A stretch of 64,000 bases of DNA from Pinirhizobacter soli (lineage in GTDB: Bacteria; Pseudomonadota; Gammaproteobacteria; Xanthomonadales; Rhodanobacteraceae). The stretch is taken from the NCBI RefSeq assembly GCF_015905305.1, contig NZ_JADZLQ010000003.1, positions 186,001 through 250,000 of the forward strand, given 5' to 3'. The position numbers and the translations under genes are program-made. The notes beneath the pieces were generated by a model that saw only the letters and a list, made by a program, of their open reading frames with translations, searched no databases and was not told the DNA's origin. This document shows positions 26,652 to 34,662 of the stretch, in pieces (the stretch's first letter is position 1; every line of letters starts with the position of its first letter).

Positions 26652-27944
26652 TCAGTGCAGCTTGAGCAGCGGACGCGTTCCCCGCGTAAGCAGGCTGCCC
26701 AGCATCAGCAGGCCGGTTTTCATCCAGCCGAACAGCGCCACCTGGTGCATGCGGTAAAGCGAAATGTAGACCACGCGGGCGAGTTTGCCTTCCACCATGC
26801 GGCCACCGAAGAGGTCGCCGACGGCGTCATGGGAGGCCAGCGACACCAGTGATCCGTGATCGACATAGACGAAGGGCTTCATGGGCTTGCCTTCGACACG
26901 GCGGATGAAGTTCGCGGCAAGCACGCTGGCTTGCTGATGGGCCGCTTGCGCCCGCGCCGGCACGATGCCACTGCGTCCGTCGCCCAGCGGGCACGCCGCG
27001 CAGTCGCCGAAGGCGAACACCGATGGATCGCGCGTGGTGGCCATGGTGGCATCCACCACCAGCTGGTCGGCGCGGTTGGTTTCAAGGCCATCGAGTTCGC
27101 GCAGGAAGGCCGGTGCGCGAATCCCCGCGGCCCAGACCACGAGGTCTACGGGAAAGCGCTGGTCGTCGCCCGCGTAGACGGCGCCGGCTTCCACCCGGCG
27201 CACGGGGCATGCGGTATGCACCTGGACGCCGAATTCCTCGCGCAGCCGCGTGGTCACTGCGTGTCCGATGCGCTCGGGCAACGCCGGCAGCACGCGCGTG
27301 CCGGCTTCGAGCAGGGTGATCTCCAGAGATACTTTCTCAGCGTCGCCTGAGTAGTGCGAATAAAGGTTGGCTGCATCGCGCAGTTCCGCAGAGAGCTCAA
27401 CGCCCGTGGCGCCGGCGCCCACCACGGCCACCCGTACCGGGACGCCATCGTTGCGCGAGTGCGCGGCGATGAAGCGATCGCGCAGGCGACGGCGCAGGGC
27501 TTCAGCCTGTTCGCGGGTATCGAGGTAGATGGCATGCTCGCGTACGCCGGGTGTGCCGAAGTCGTTGCCCGTGCTGCCTACCGCCAGCACCAGCGTGTCG
27601 TAGGGCAACACACGCGCCGGCATCAGTTGCACGCCATCCATATCTATCTGCGGGGCCAGGCGCAGTTGCTTGTTGGCGCGGTCCAGGCCGTCCATGCGGC
27701 CGTATTCGTACTCGAATCCGTTCCACGTCGCCTGCGCCATGTAGTTGAGTTCTTCATGCGCGGCGTCGAGGGACCCTGCCGCCACTTCATGCAGCAGCGG
27801 CTTCCATACATGGGTGAGTTCGGCATCCACCAGCGTCACCGCGGCCACGCCCGGCTTGCCGAGTTTCCGGCCCAGGCGCGTGGCCAGTTCAATCCCGCCG
27901 GCGCCACCACCGACGATGACGATGCGATGCGGGTTCTGTGTCAC
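26652..27944 (-). CDS. ndh: Type II NADH:quinone oxidoreductase (NDH-2)
   Basis: A 430-residue single-subunit flavoprotein passing electrons from NADH to quinone without proton pumping. The FAD motif is VGGGAGGIELAT (N-terminal), the NAD motif VVGAGATGVELSAEL, and VFAFGDCAACPL is the second FAD-contact block. The C-terminal amphipathic segment ISLYRMHQVALFGW likely sits on the membrane. The start is GTG at 27944, with GAAGGAAG upstream. Placement before cioAB suggests a short, uncoupled respiratory chain. Confidence 0.92.
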   Translation of the reverse strand: MTQNPHRIVIVGGGAGGIELATRLGRKLGKPGVAAVTLVDAELTHVWKPLLHEVAAGSLDAAHEELNYMAQATWNGFEYEYGRMDGLDRANKQLRLAPQIDMDGVQLMPARVLPYDTLVLAVGSTGNDFGTPGVREHAIYLDTREQAEALRRRLRDRFIAAHSRNDGVPVRVAVVGAGATGVELSAELRDAANLYSHYSGDAEKVSLEITLLEAGTRVLPALPERIGHAVTTRLREEFGVQVHTACPVRRVEAGAVYAGDDQRFPVDLVVWAAGIRAPAFLRELDGLETNRADQLVVDATMATTRDPSVFAFGDCAACPLGDGRSGIVPARAQAAHQQASVLAANFIRRVEGKPMKPFVYVDHGSLVSLASHDAVGDLFGGRMVEGKLARVVYISLYRMHQVALFGWMKTGLLMLGSLLTRGTRPLLKLH

Positions 27945-27960
27945 GCGGGGCTTCCTTCGG

Positions 27961-27997
27961 TTACATGCACCGGCACACGCTAGCGCGACGCATGTAA
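27961..27997. promoter_or_regulatory. Inverted repeat in the ndh leader/promoter
   Basis: TTACATGC (27961-27968) is mirrored by GCATGTAA (27990-27997) around 21 bases that include the self-complementary CGCTAGCG. It sits 17 bases before the ndh GTG and after the bglX stop. Probably an operator; its regulator is unknown. Confidence 0.45.
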
Positions 27998-28010
27998 GAA
28001 ACTCGTCGTG

Positions 28011-30191
28011 TCAGGCTGGGAGCAGTTCGAATTCCACCGGTTCGCCGGTGGTGGCCGAAGGGGACACCCACACCTGGAAGACGCCCGGTTCGGTCACCGG
28101 CCGCGCGTCGGCGCCGGCAAAGGCCAGGTCGTGGCGGGTGAGGGCGAACTCCACTTCCCGCGTGGAACCTGCCGGGATGGTGACCTTCGCAAATCCCTTC
28201 AGCTCGCGCACCGGACGCACGCGGCTGGCCACCTTGTCGTGGATATATAGCTGCACGGTTTCTTCCGCATCGCGCTCGCCGAGGTTGCTCACCTTGCAAC
28301 GGATGGTAAGCACCTCGTTCCAGCCCACGCGCGTGCTGCCGAGGGCGGGTTGGGCATAGGCGAAGCGCGTATACCCCAAGCCATGGCCGAACGGGTACAG
28401 CGCCTCGTTGGTGAATTCACGCCAGCGGGATTTAAAAGCGTACGGTTGACCGGCGAGCTCGGGACGGCCCGTGCGGCGGTGGTTGTAGTAGTACGGCTGC
28501 TGGCCGGAATCCTGCGGGAAGCTCACCGGCAGGCGTGCGGAAGGCGAATAATCACCGAAGACCACATCGGCCACGCCGGGCCCCGTCTGGCTGCCCAGGA
28601 ACCAGGTCACAAGGATGGCCTGGGCATCGCGCACGGCGCCCTGCAGCGCCAGCGCGCGGCCATTGCGCAACAGCACCACCACTGGCTTGCCGATGCTTGC
28701 GATGGCTTCGGCCAGCGCCTGCTGCACCGCCGGCACCACGATCTGCGTGCGCGACTGCGCTTCGCCGGAATACACCTGCGGTTCGCCGATGGCCAGCAGC
28801 ACCACGTCGGCGGCCTCGGCGGCGGCGATGGCCGCGGCAAAGCCACCGGGCAGTTCCGTTTCGAAATCGCAGCCCGGTTCCACGCTCAGGCCGCTTGCGT
28901 CGTCCATGGCCTGGCGCAGGCCGTCTTCCAGCGTGACGTGGCGCGCGTCATCGCCGAACAAGGTCCAGCAGCCTTCCAGGTTCAGGCGGTCGCTGGCAAA
29001 AGGCCCAATCAACGCGATGCGTTGGCCGGACTTCTTCAGCGGCAGCACATCGCCTTCGTTCTTCAGCATCACGATCGATCGGCGCGCGGCATCGCGGGCA
29101 AGGGCGGCGTGTTCATCGCGCGTGATATCGGCGGCTTCGCGAGCGGCGTCGAGCGAACGGTAGGGATCGTCGAACAATCCGACGGTGTTCTTGATGTTCA
29201 GTACGCGGCGAACCGAATCGTCGAGCATCACCTCGGGCACCTCGCCGGTGGCCACGAGGTCGGGCAGGTGATCGGCGTAGAAGCCGCTCTGCATGCTCAT
29301 GTCTACGCCGGCGGTGAAGGCGAGCTTCGTGGCATGGCGCGCGTCAGCGGCAAAGCCGTGGGCGATCAGTTCCATGTCGGCGGTGTAGTCCGACACCACC
29401 AGCCCGGGGAAGGCCCACTCGCCGCGCAGCAGGTCGGTCAGGATTTCGCGGTTGGCCGAAGCCGGCACGCCATTGATGTCGTTGAAGGCGCTCATGGTGG
29501 TGATGGCGCCGGCATCGAAGGCCGCCTTGAACGGCGGCAGGTGTACTTCGTGCAACGTCTGCTGCGAGATGTCCACGCTGTTGTAGTCCATGCCGGCCTG
29601 CACCGCACCGTAGGCGACGAAATGCTTGGGCGTGGACAACAGGCTATCGGCGGCGGTGAGGTCGGTGCCCTGGAAGCCGCGCACGCGTGCCTCGGCGAAG
29701 CGTGAGCCAAGGTAGACATCTTCGCCCGCGCCTTCGGCCACGCGGCCCCAGCGCTGGTCACGGGCAATGTCCACTGCGGGCGCATAGGTCCAGTGGATAC
29801 CCGCCGCCGTCGCTTCCACCGCCGCGGCGCGGGCCGTGCGTTCGGCCAGTGCCGGTTCGAAGCTGGCGGCTTCGCCAAGCGGAATCGGGAAAACCGTACG
29901 CATGCCGTGGATCACGTCCGCGCCGAACAGCAGCGGGATGCCCAGCCGGCTCTCTTCCACCGCCACGCGCTGCGACTCGCGGCCCGCCGCGGCGCCGACG
30001 CCATTGAATAGCGCGCCCACTTTGCCGGCGCGGATCTGCTCGAGCACCTGGGCGGCGTCGCGGGCGTTGGCTTCCGGATTCACATCCGGTGCGAACGGAC
30101 GCAGCGCATCGGCGAAGCACCCCAGCTGGCCGACCTTCTCATCGATGGTCATGGAAGCGATGAGGGCATCGATCTCGGCGGGGCTTTTCAT
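28011..30191 (-). CDS. bglX: Glycoside hydrolase family 3 beta-glucosidase
   Basis: A 726-residue GH3 enzyme cleaving terminal beta-glucosides. Domain order: the GH3 N-terminal barrel (KVGQLG, GADVIHGMRTVFPIPLG, STPKHFVAYGA), the nucleophile Asp in LVVSDYTADME, the GH3 C-terminal domain (RSIVMLKNEGDVLPLKKSG), and a fibronectin III-like tail (VSNLGERDAEETVQLYIHD). No signal peptide is visible, so it is probably cytoplasmic, unlike E. coli BglX. A LacI-type operator overlaps its promoter. Confidence 0.92.
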   Translation of the reverse strand: MKSPAEIDALIASMTIDEKVGQLGCFADALRPFAPDVNPEANARDAAQVLEQIRAGKVGALFNGVGAAAGRESQRVAVEESRLGIPLLFGADVIHGMRTVFPIPLGEAASFEPALAERTARAAAVEATAAGIHWTYAPAVDIARDQRWGRVAEGAGEDVYLGSRFAEARVRGFQGTDLTAADSLLSTPKHFVAYGAVQAGMDYNSVDISQQTLHEVHLPPFKAAFDAGAITTMSAFNDINGVPASANREILTDLLRGEWAFPGLVVSDYTADMELIAHGFAADARHATKLAFTAGVDMSMQSGFYADHLPDLVATGEVPEVMLDDSVRRVLNIKNTVGLFDDPYRSLDAAREAADITRDEHAALARDAARRSIVMLKNEGDVLPLKKSGQRIALIGPFASDRLNLEGCWTLFGDDARHVTLEDGLRQAMDDASGLSVEPGCDFETELPGGFAAAIAAAEAADVVLLAIGEPQVYSGEAQSRTQIVVPAVQQALAEAIASIGKPVVVLLRNGRALALQGAVRDAQAILVTWFLGSQTGPGVADVVFGDYSPSARLPVSFPQDSGQQPYYYNHRRTGRPELAGQPYAFKSRWREFTNEALYPFGHGLGYTRFAYAQPALGSTRVGWNEVLTIRCKVSNLGERDAEETVQLYIHDKVASRVRPVRELKGFAKVTIPAGSTREVEFALTRHDLAFAGADARPVTEPGVFQVWVSPSATTGEPVEFELLPA

Positions 30192-30266
30192 TCGGCGGAC
30201 GGACCTGCAAAAAAATGGCGCGCCGGCACGGGGCGCGCTTGGCCATGCTCCCCTTGGGCGGCACGG

Positions 30267-30282
30267 GCGTAAACGTTTACGC
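30267..30282. promoter_or_regulatory. LacI-family operator of the glucosidase gene
   Basis: GCGTAAACGTTTACGC is a perfect 16-bp palindrome with the central CG and AAACGTTT core typical of LacI/GalR operators. It begins 3 bases after the -10 element of the bglX promoter and would block initiation. No LacI-family gene lies in the window. Confidence 0.75.
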
Positions 30283-30284
30283 GC

Positions 30285-30313
30285 ATTAGATAGCTTTCAG
30301 CCCGCCCAATCAA
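30285..30313 (-). promoter_or_regulatory. Sigma-70 type promoter of bglX
   Basis: On the minus strand TTGATT (30308-30313) and TCTAAT (30285-30290) are spaced 17 bases, matching -35 and -10 consensus at 4/6 and 5/6 positions. The LacI-type palindrome follows immediately. Confidence 0.6.
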
Positions 30314-30319
30314 CCCGCT

Positions 30320-30407
30320 CCAACCCCACTAGGGGTCAGAGTCATTATCAGTGGCCCATGGCGCGCGGCGGCTTTCCGACAATGACTCTGACCCCTAGTG
30401 GGGTTGG
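30320..30407. repeat. REPIN-like inverted repeat
   Basis: Two perfect 27-bp arms, 30320-30346 and 30381-30407 in inverted orientation, surround a 34-base centre. Each arm contains CCCCACTAGGGG, itself able to fold, followed by TCAGAGTCATT. This is the form of REP doublets (REPINs) mobilised by REP-associated tyrosine transposases. It lies between the divergent bglX and tetR promoters. No transposase is present, so mobility in trans is inferred. Confidence 0.7.
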
Positions 30408-30415
30408 GGCGGGCC

Positions 30416-30458
30416 TTGTATTTGTGGAAGAGCGCCTATATGATTGAGTACACACTCA
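30416..30458 (+). promoter_or_regulatory. tetR promoter with overlapping operator
   Basis: A -10 TATGAT (30439-30444) with a weak -35 TTGTAT (30416-30421) at 17-base spacing is followed at once by the dyad TGAGTACACACTCA (30445-30458). This arrangement fits autorepression by the TetR protein encoded 17 bases downstream. Confidence 0.6.
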
Positions 30459-30474
30459 CTTAAGTAGCCCGCTC

Positions 30475-31047
30475 ATGGCTCGCCCCCGTAGTACCGACAA
30501 GCGTAATGCCATCCTTGCTGCCGCCTCGCGCGTCATGGGCGAGCTTGGCCTGTCGGCGCCGACGGCGCGGATTGCCAGGGAGGCCGGGGTGGCCGAGGGT
30601 ACGCTGTTTACCTACTTCGCCAGCAAGGATGTGTTGCTGAATGAGCTTTACCTTGAGCTGAAGGATGGCCTTCGGATGGCCATGCTTGGCGGTTATCCGG
30701 ACACGGCAAGCCTGGAGGAACGGGCGCGCCACGCCTGGTCGGGCTATGTGGCCTGGGGCTTGGAGCATCCGCAGGAGCGGAAGGTGATGGCCAAGCTCAC
30801 CTTGTCGGACCGGATCACGCCGGAGACGCGGGCCACGGGTTCGGCCGCGTTCAATGCCATCACCATGGCCCTGCGTGAAGTCACCGCCGCCGGTCCCATG
30901 GCGGTCCAGGGCGAGCGGTTCGTCGGGGCGATCATGACGTCGCTGGCCGACACCACGATCGAGTTCGTGGCGGCCTATCCGGACAAGGCCTCTGAATACG
31001 CTGAAGCAGGTTTCCGCGCTTTCTGGCTGGTTGCTTCCGGCCACTGA
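30475..31047 (+). CDS. TetR/AcrR family transcriptional regulator
   Basis: A 190-residue repressor. The N-terminal HTH (about 26-47: PTARIAREAGVAEGTLFTYFASKDVLLNEL) is textbook TetR; the C-terminal ligand domain is all-helical. The ligand is unknown. Matching TGAGTGT-containing dyads lie in its own promoter and before the following SDR gene, so it probably represses itself and the downstream SDR, NAD-binding and VOC genes. Confidence 0.92.
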   Translation: MARPRSTDKRNAILAAASRVMGELGLSAPTARIAREAGVAEGTLFTYFASKDVLLNELYLELKDGLRMAMLGGYPDTASLEERARHAWSGYVAWGLEHPQERKVMAKLTLSDRITPETRATGSAAFNAITMALREVTAAGPMAVQGERFVGAIMTSLADTTIEFVAAYPDKASEYAEAGFRAFWLVASGH

Positions 31048-31074
31048 AACTTCCGTTTTCTTTCTTTTCATAAA

Positions 31075-31092
31075 TGAGTGTCCAAACACTCA
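31075..31092. promoter_or_regulatory. TetR-type operator before the SDR operon
   Basis: TGAGTGT-CCAA-ACACTCA is a perfect 7-bp inverted repeat, 22 bases before the SDR start. It shares TGAGTGT with the dyad upstream of tetR, read on the opposite strand there. Binding by the adjacent TetR protein is inferred. Confidence 0.65.
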
Positions 31093-31114
31093 ATATCCAC
31101 TGGAGTCAGTCTAT

Positions 31115-31981
31115 ATGAGCAAGATCTGGTTCGTTACCGGCGCATCCCGCGGCCTGGGCCGTGACATCGTCGAAAACCTTTTGGCGCATGGCGAGACCGT
31201 CGTCGCCACGGCGCGCGATGCCACCACCCTGGATGACCTCGCAAAGGCCCACGGCGACGCCCTCCTCGCTACCCGCGTGGACGTTACCGATGCCGCCTCG
31301 ATCAAGGCCGCGGTGGACGCCGCCGTGGCGCGCTTCGGCCGCATCGACGTGCTGGTGAACAACGCCGGTTATGGCGAAGTGGTGCCCTTCGAGCAGATGG
31401 ACCCTGCTGAGTTCCGTTCGCAGATGGAGACCAATTTCTTCGGCGTGGTGGAAGTGACGCGCGCGGTGCTGCCGGTCATGCGCAAGCAGCGGTCCGGCTT
31501 CATCATGCAGGTGTCCTCTGTCGGCGGTCGCATGGGCACGCCGGGGTTGTCGGCCTACCAGTCGGCGAAATGGGCCGTGGGTGGCTTCACCGAAGTGCTG
31601 GCGCGCGAGCTTGAGCCGCTGGGCATCCGCATCACCACGCTGGAGCCCGGTGGCATGCGTACCGGTTGGGGCCAGCGGGCGCGCGGCAACCGCCAGCCGG
31701 TGATGCCCGACTACCAGGCGTCGGTGGGCGCGCTGAACGACATGCTGGCGCAATACGTCGGCAACGAAACGGGCGACCCGGCCCGCGTCGCGGAAGTCAT
31801 CCATCGCCTGGCCGACCACCCCACCCCGCCGCTGCACTTGCTGCTGGGCAGCGACGCCAGTCGTAACGCCGGTGAAGTCGATGCCCTGCGTGCGAAGACC
31901 GGCGCCGCCTGGAAGGCGGTGAGTGAATCCACGGACTACACTTCCGGTCTGATCCCCGCCTTCCCGGAGTCCGTCGGATGA
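31115..31981 (+). CDS. SDR family oxidoreductase
   Basis: A 288-residue short-chain dehydrogenase of the classical type. The cofactor motif is TGASRGLG (8-15), NNAGYGEV follows the fourth strand, and SAYQSAK holds the active-site tyrosine and lysine. The long C-terminal extension (about 240-288) resembles the ketoreductase-like members that act on bulky aldehydes or ketones. GGAG lies ten bases before the ATG. Its last codons overlap the next gene (ATGA). Confidence 0.9.
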   Translation: MSKIWFVTGASRGLGRDIVENLLAHGETVVATARDATTLDDLAKAHGDALLATRVDVTDAASIKAAVDAAVARFGRIDVLVNNAGYGEVVPFEQMDPAEFRSQMETNFFGVVEVTRAVLPVMRKQRSGFIMQVSSVGGRMGTPGLSAYQSAKWAVGGFTEVLARELEPLGIRITTLEPGGMRTGWGQRARGNRQPVMPDYQASVGALNDMLAQYVGNETGDPARVAEVIHRLADHPTPPLHLLLGSDASRNAGEVDALRAKTGAAWKAVSESTDYTSGLIPAFPESVG

Positions 31982-32643
31982 ACATCCTGATTTTCGGCGC
32001 CACCGGCATGGTCGGACAGGGCGTGCTTCGCGAATGCCTGCTGTCGCCGGAAGTCACCTCCGTCCGCGCCGTGGTGCGTTCGAGCACCGGCGTGGTCCAT
32101 GACAAGTTCAAGGAAATCATCCACGGCGACATGTTCGACCTGTCGCCCGTGGCCAGTCGGCTTGGCGGCGTGGATGCCTGCCTGTTCGTGCTCGGGGTAT
32201 CGTCCTTCCGGATGAAGGAAGATACCTACACGCATCTCACCTATGACCTGACCATGTCGGTGGCGACCGTCCTGGACCGGCTCAACCCCGGCATGCGCTT
32301 TGAATACGTCTCCGGCGCCAGCACCGACAGCACCGAAGAGGGCAAGTCGATGTGGGCGCGGGTGAAGGGTCGCACCGAGAATGCGTTGCTGCGTCTTTTC
32401 CCCGGCAGGGCTTTCATGTTTCGCCCGGGCGTGATCCAGGCGCTCAACGGGGCGAAGACGAAGACACCGCTGTATAACGCGCTCTACATCGTGCTGGCGC
32501 CGGTCGTCGGCCTGTTGCGCCGCGCCTACCCCCGCACCATCCTCGACACCGAGCGCGTCGGCCGGGCAATGGTGAACGTGGCGGCGCGGGGATTTTCCAA
32601 ACCCATCCTTGAAACCGGCGACATCGCCGACGCGGCCGGTTAA
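31978..32643 (+). CDS. NAD(P)-binding (NmrA/epimerase-like) protein
   Basis: A 221-residue atypical SDR with the Rossmann motif FGATGMVGQGVLREC, VDACLFVLGVSSF and FEYVSGASTDSTEEGKSMWARVKGRTE. The last segment lacks the classical YxxxK spacing, so it may be a redox sensor or isomerase rather than a dehydrogenase. It begins within the stop of the SDR gene (ATGA overlap), indicating coupled translation. Confidence 0.85.
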   Translation: MNILIFGATGMVGQGVLRECLLSPEVTSVRAVVRSSTGVVHDKFKEIIHGDMFDLSPVASRLGGVDACLFVLGVSSFRMKEDTYTHLTYDLTMSVATVLDRLNPGMRFEYVSGASTDSTEEGKSMWARVKGRTENALLRLFPGRAFMFRPGVIQALNGAKTKTPLYNALYIVLAPVVGLLRRAYPRTILDTERVGRAMVNVAARGFSKPILETGDIADAAG

Positions 32644-32665
32644 CCATTCAACACGGAGACGAGCT

Positions 32666-33022
32666 ATGCCAGTCACGGGAATCGGCGGTTTCTTCTTCCG
32701 GTCGAAAGACCCCAAGGGCCTTCGCGCCTGGTACGCCCAACACCTGGGCGTCATCGGTGAAGGCTGGTCGGGCTGGCAGCAGCAGGCCGGCACCACCTTC
32801 ATCGAGCCCTTCAAGCACGACACCGACTACTTCGCCGCGGACAAGCACTACATCCTGAACCTGCGCGTGACCGAACTGGACGCCCTGGTCGCCACCCTTC
32901 GCGAAGCCGGGATCGAGGCGATCACCAAGGACGAATGGAATTCCCCCGAGACCGGACGCTTCGCCCGCATCCACGATCCGGAAGGCAACCCCGTTGAACT
33001 GTGGGAGCCTCCCGCCGAGTAA
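32666..33022 (+). CDS. VOC family protein (glyoxalase/bleomycin-resistance fold)
   Basis: A 118-residue vicinal-oxygen-chelate protein starting MPVTGIGGFFFRSKDPKGLR, with LRAWYAQHLG, HYILNLRVTELDALVATL and the terminal IHDPEGNPVELWEP metal-site glutamate. Substrate unknown. It follows the NAD-binding gene by 22 bases and is probably the last gene of the TetR-controlled operon. It converges on tpsB with 8 bases between stops. Confidence 0.9.
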   Translation: MPVTGIGGFFFRSKDPKGLRAWYAQHLGVIGEGWSGWQQQAGTTFIEPFKHDTDYFAADKHYILNLRVTELDALVATLREAGIEAITKDEWNSPETGRFARIHDPEGNPVELWEPPAE

Positions 33023-33030
33023 AGGCGTGG

Positions 33031-34662
33031 CTAGAAGTGCACGGCCACGCGGAAATCCGCGCGCCAGCTGTCCTGGTCGGGGATGACCTTGGTGAAGGCG
33101 TGCGCGGCATCGACGTTGAAGCTCAACCACTTGCGGTAATTCCACACCACCCCGAGGCCGGCGCCGGTGATCTGGCGATCCTTGGGGAAGGCCTGGTACA
33201 CCGCGCCATGGTCGGCGAACACGTAGGCATCGGTGGGGCCGAGCGGATGGTGGATTTCAAGATCCAAGTAATAACCCTTGGTGCCGGCCACGATGCCGCG
33301 GTCGTAACCGCGCACGCTGCCGACGCCTCCCAGCTGGAACAGCGACGAGGAAGGCAACGCGTCTTTCGAGGTGAACTGCCAGCCTGCATCCAGCCGCAGG
33401 GCAAACGCACCGCCCAGCCGCTGCACACCGTCAAAACTGCCGGTGGCCGTGAGGAACGAGCCACTGCCAGAAATCGGCTGGTCGGCATTGAGATGATTGA
33501 TCTGCTGCACGAAGGTCCACTCGCGGCCTTCGACACGGTGGTTGAGGCTCACGCCGACCGACACGCCATTGGTGGTGGTATCGGACACCGCCGTGCCTGA
33601 AATCGAGGTATCGGACTTCGACTTCAGCAACGAGGCTGTACCTTCCAACAGCCAGCGCTGGGTGGCGATGAAGGGCTGGGTCCAGTCCAGCGACATCACC
33701 GACGAATGGCCGGTGATGTCCAGGTCGCGGAACGCGCCGGTAACGATATCGATCTGACTGCGCGAATAACTCACGCCAAGCCGGCCGTCACTGGGCGTGA
33801 CGATGGCCGAATACGCCAGCTGTCCATCGGTGCCACCGCGCGACTTGGCGATGTTCACGTCCAGCCGATCGCTCACCCCGAACAGGCCGTCCATATGCCC
33901 GGCCAGGCCCAGGCGGGTGTTGCCGCTGGTGTCCACACCCGCATTGTCGACGAAGGCATCGAAGCTGTAGGTCTTGGGTTCGGCGACATCCACGATCACG
34001 TCCGTCTGCCCGCGCTCGGTACCCGCCTGCATCAACGCAGCCAGGGTGAGGTTGCTGGTGCGGTTGATGTACACCATGTCGTCTCGTAGGACATTGGCGT
34101 CGAGCAGGTCGCCGGGCTGGGTACGGATGCGCCGGCGCACGAAGTCCTCGTGGGTACGCTTGTTGCCTTCGATGGTGAGCTTGCCCAGATGGCCTTCCAC
34201 CATGTCCACATGCACCACGCCACCCACCACCGGCTGGCGGCTGAGCACCGCCCGTGCCGTGGTGATGTTGCGCTGGGTATACAGCGCATTCACCCCGTCG
34301 ACGATGGCGTTGAGTTCGACGGCGCCGACGGACTTGCCAATGTAGGGCTGTGCCACGGCCGCCAGTGAGCCTTCATCGATGAAGGCCGACTGATTGAACT
34401 GCACGGCGGTAAGTTCGAAGCGCGCGTCGCTGCGCACGCCCGACTTGTTCGCCGGGGTGTCCGTCGGCAAGGGATTGTCCGTACGGGTGGGCACGGGCGG
34501 CGCCTGGCGATCCTGGTAGTACTGGTCGGTGCGCTGCGCCGGCGTCTGCAACGGCGGCGTGGTGGACTGGGCGAACGCTGCATTCGCAGGGACACCTGCA
34601 AGCAACAACAGACAGGTGCAGGCTTGGGCCTTGCGATTCATCAGGGTCAAGTTCCGGGACAT
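33031..34662 (-). CDS. Two-partner secretion outer-membrane transporter (TpsB; ShlB/FhaC family)
   Basis: A 543-residue outer-membrane pore that secretes its TpsA partner. It has a signal peptide (to about residue 32), a Pro-rich linker, a POTRA region (about 80-215: FELTAVQFNQSAFIDEGSL, VVHVDMVEGHLGKLTIEGNK) and a 16-strand barrel. The barrel carries the conserved L6-loop motif SVRGYDRGIVAG and ends in the aromatic VAVHF. Its ATG overlaps the tpsA stop by one base (TGATG). ATG eight codons in is an alternative start. Confidence 0.93.
   Translation of the reverse strand: MSRNLTLMNRKAQACTCLLLLAGVPANAAFAQSTTPPLQTPAQRTDQYYQDRQAPPVPTRTDNPLPTDTPANKSGVRSDARFELTAVQFNQSAFIDEGSLAAVAQPYIGKSVGAVELNAIVDGVNALYTQRNITTARAVLSRQPVVGGVVHVDMVEGHLGKLTIEGNKRTHEDFVRRRIRTQPGDLLDANVLRDDMVYINRTSNLTLAALMQAGTERGQTDVIVDVAEPKTYSFDAFVDNAGVDTSGNTRLGLAGHMDGLFGVSDRLDVNIAKSRGGTDGQLAYSAIVTPSDGRLGVSYSRSQIDIVTGAFRDLDITGHSSVMSLDWTQPFIATQRWLLEGTASLLKSKSDTSISGTAVSDTTTNGVSVGVSLNHRVEGREWTFVQQINHLNADQPISGSGSFLTATGSFDGVQRLGGAFALRLDAGWQFTSKDALPSSSLFQLGGVGSVRGYDRGIVAGTKGYYLDLEIHHPLGPTDAYVFADHGAVYQAFPKDRQITGAGLGVVWNYRKWLSFNVDAAHAFTKVIPDQDSWRADFRVAVHF

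Noticed and set aside
30320-30407. An insertion sequence or CRISPR-like repeat
   Set aside because: There is no transposase or target-site duplication, and only two inverted arms with one spacer, so a REPIN-like element fits better.
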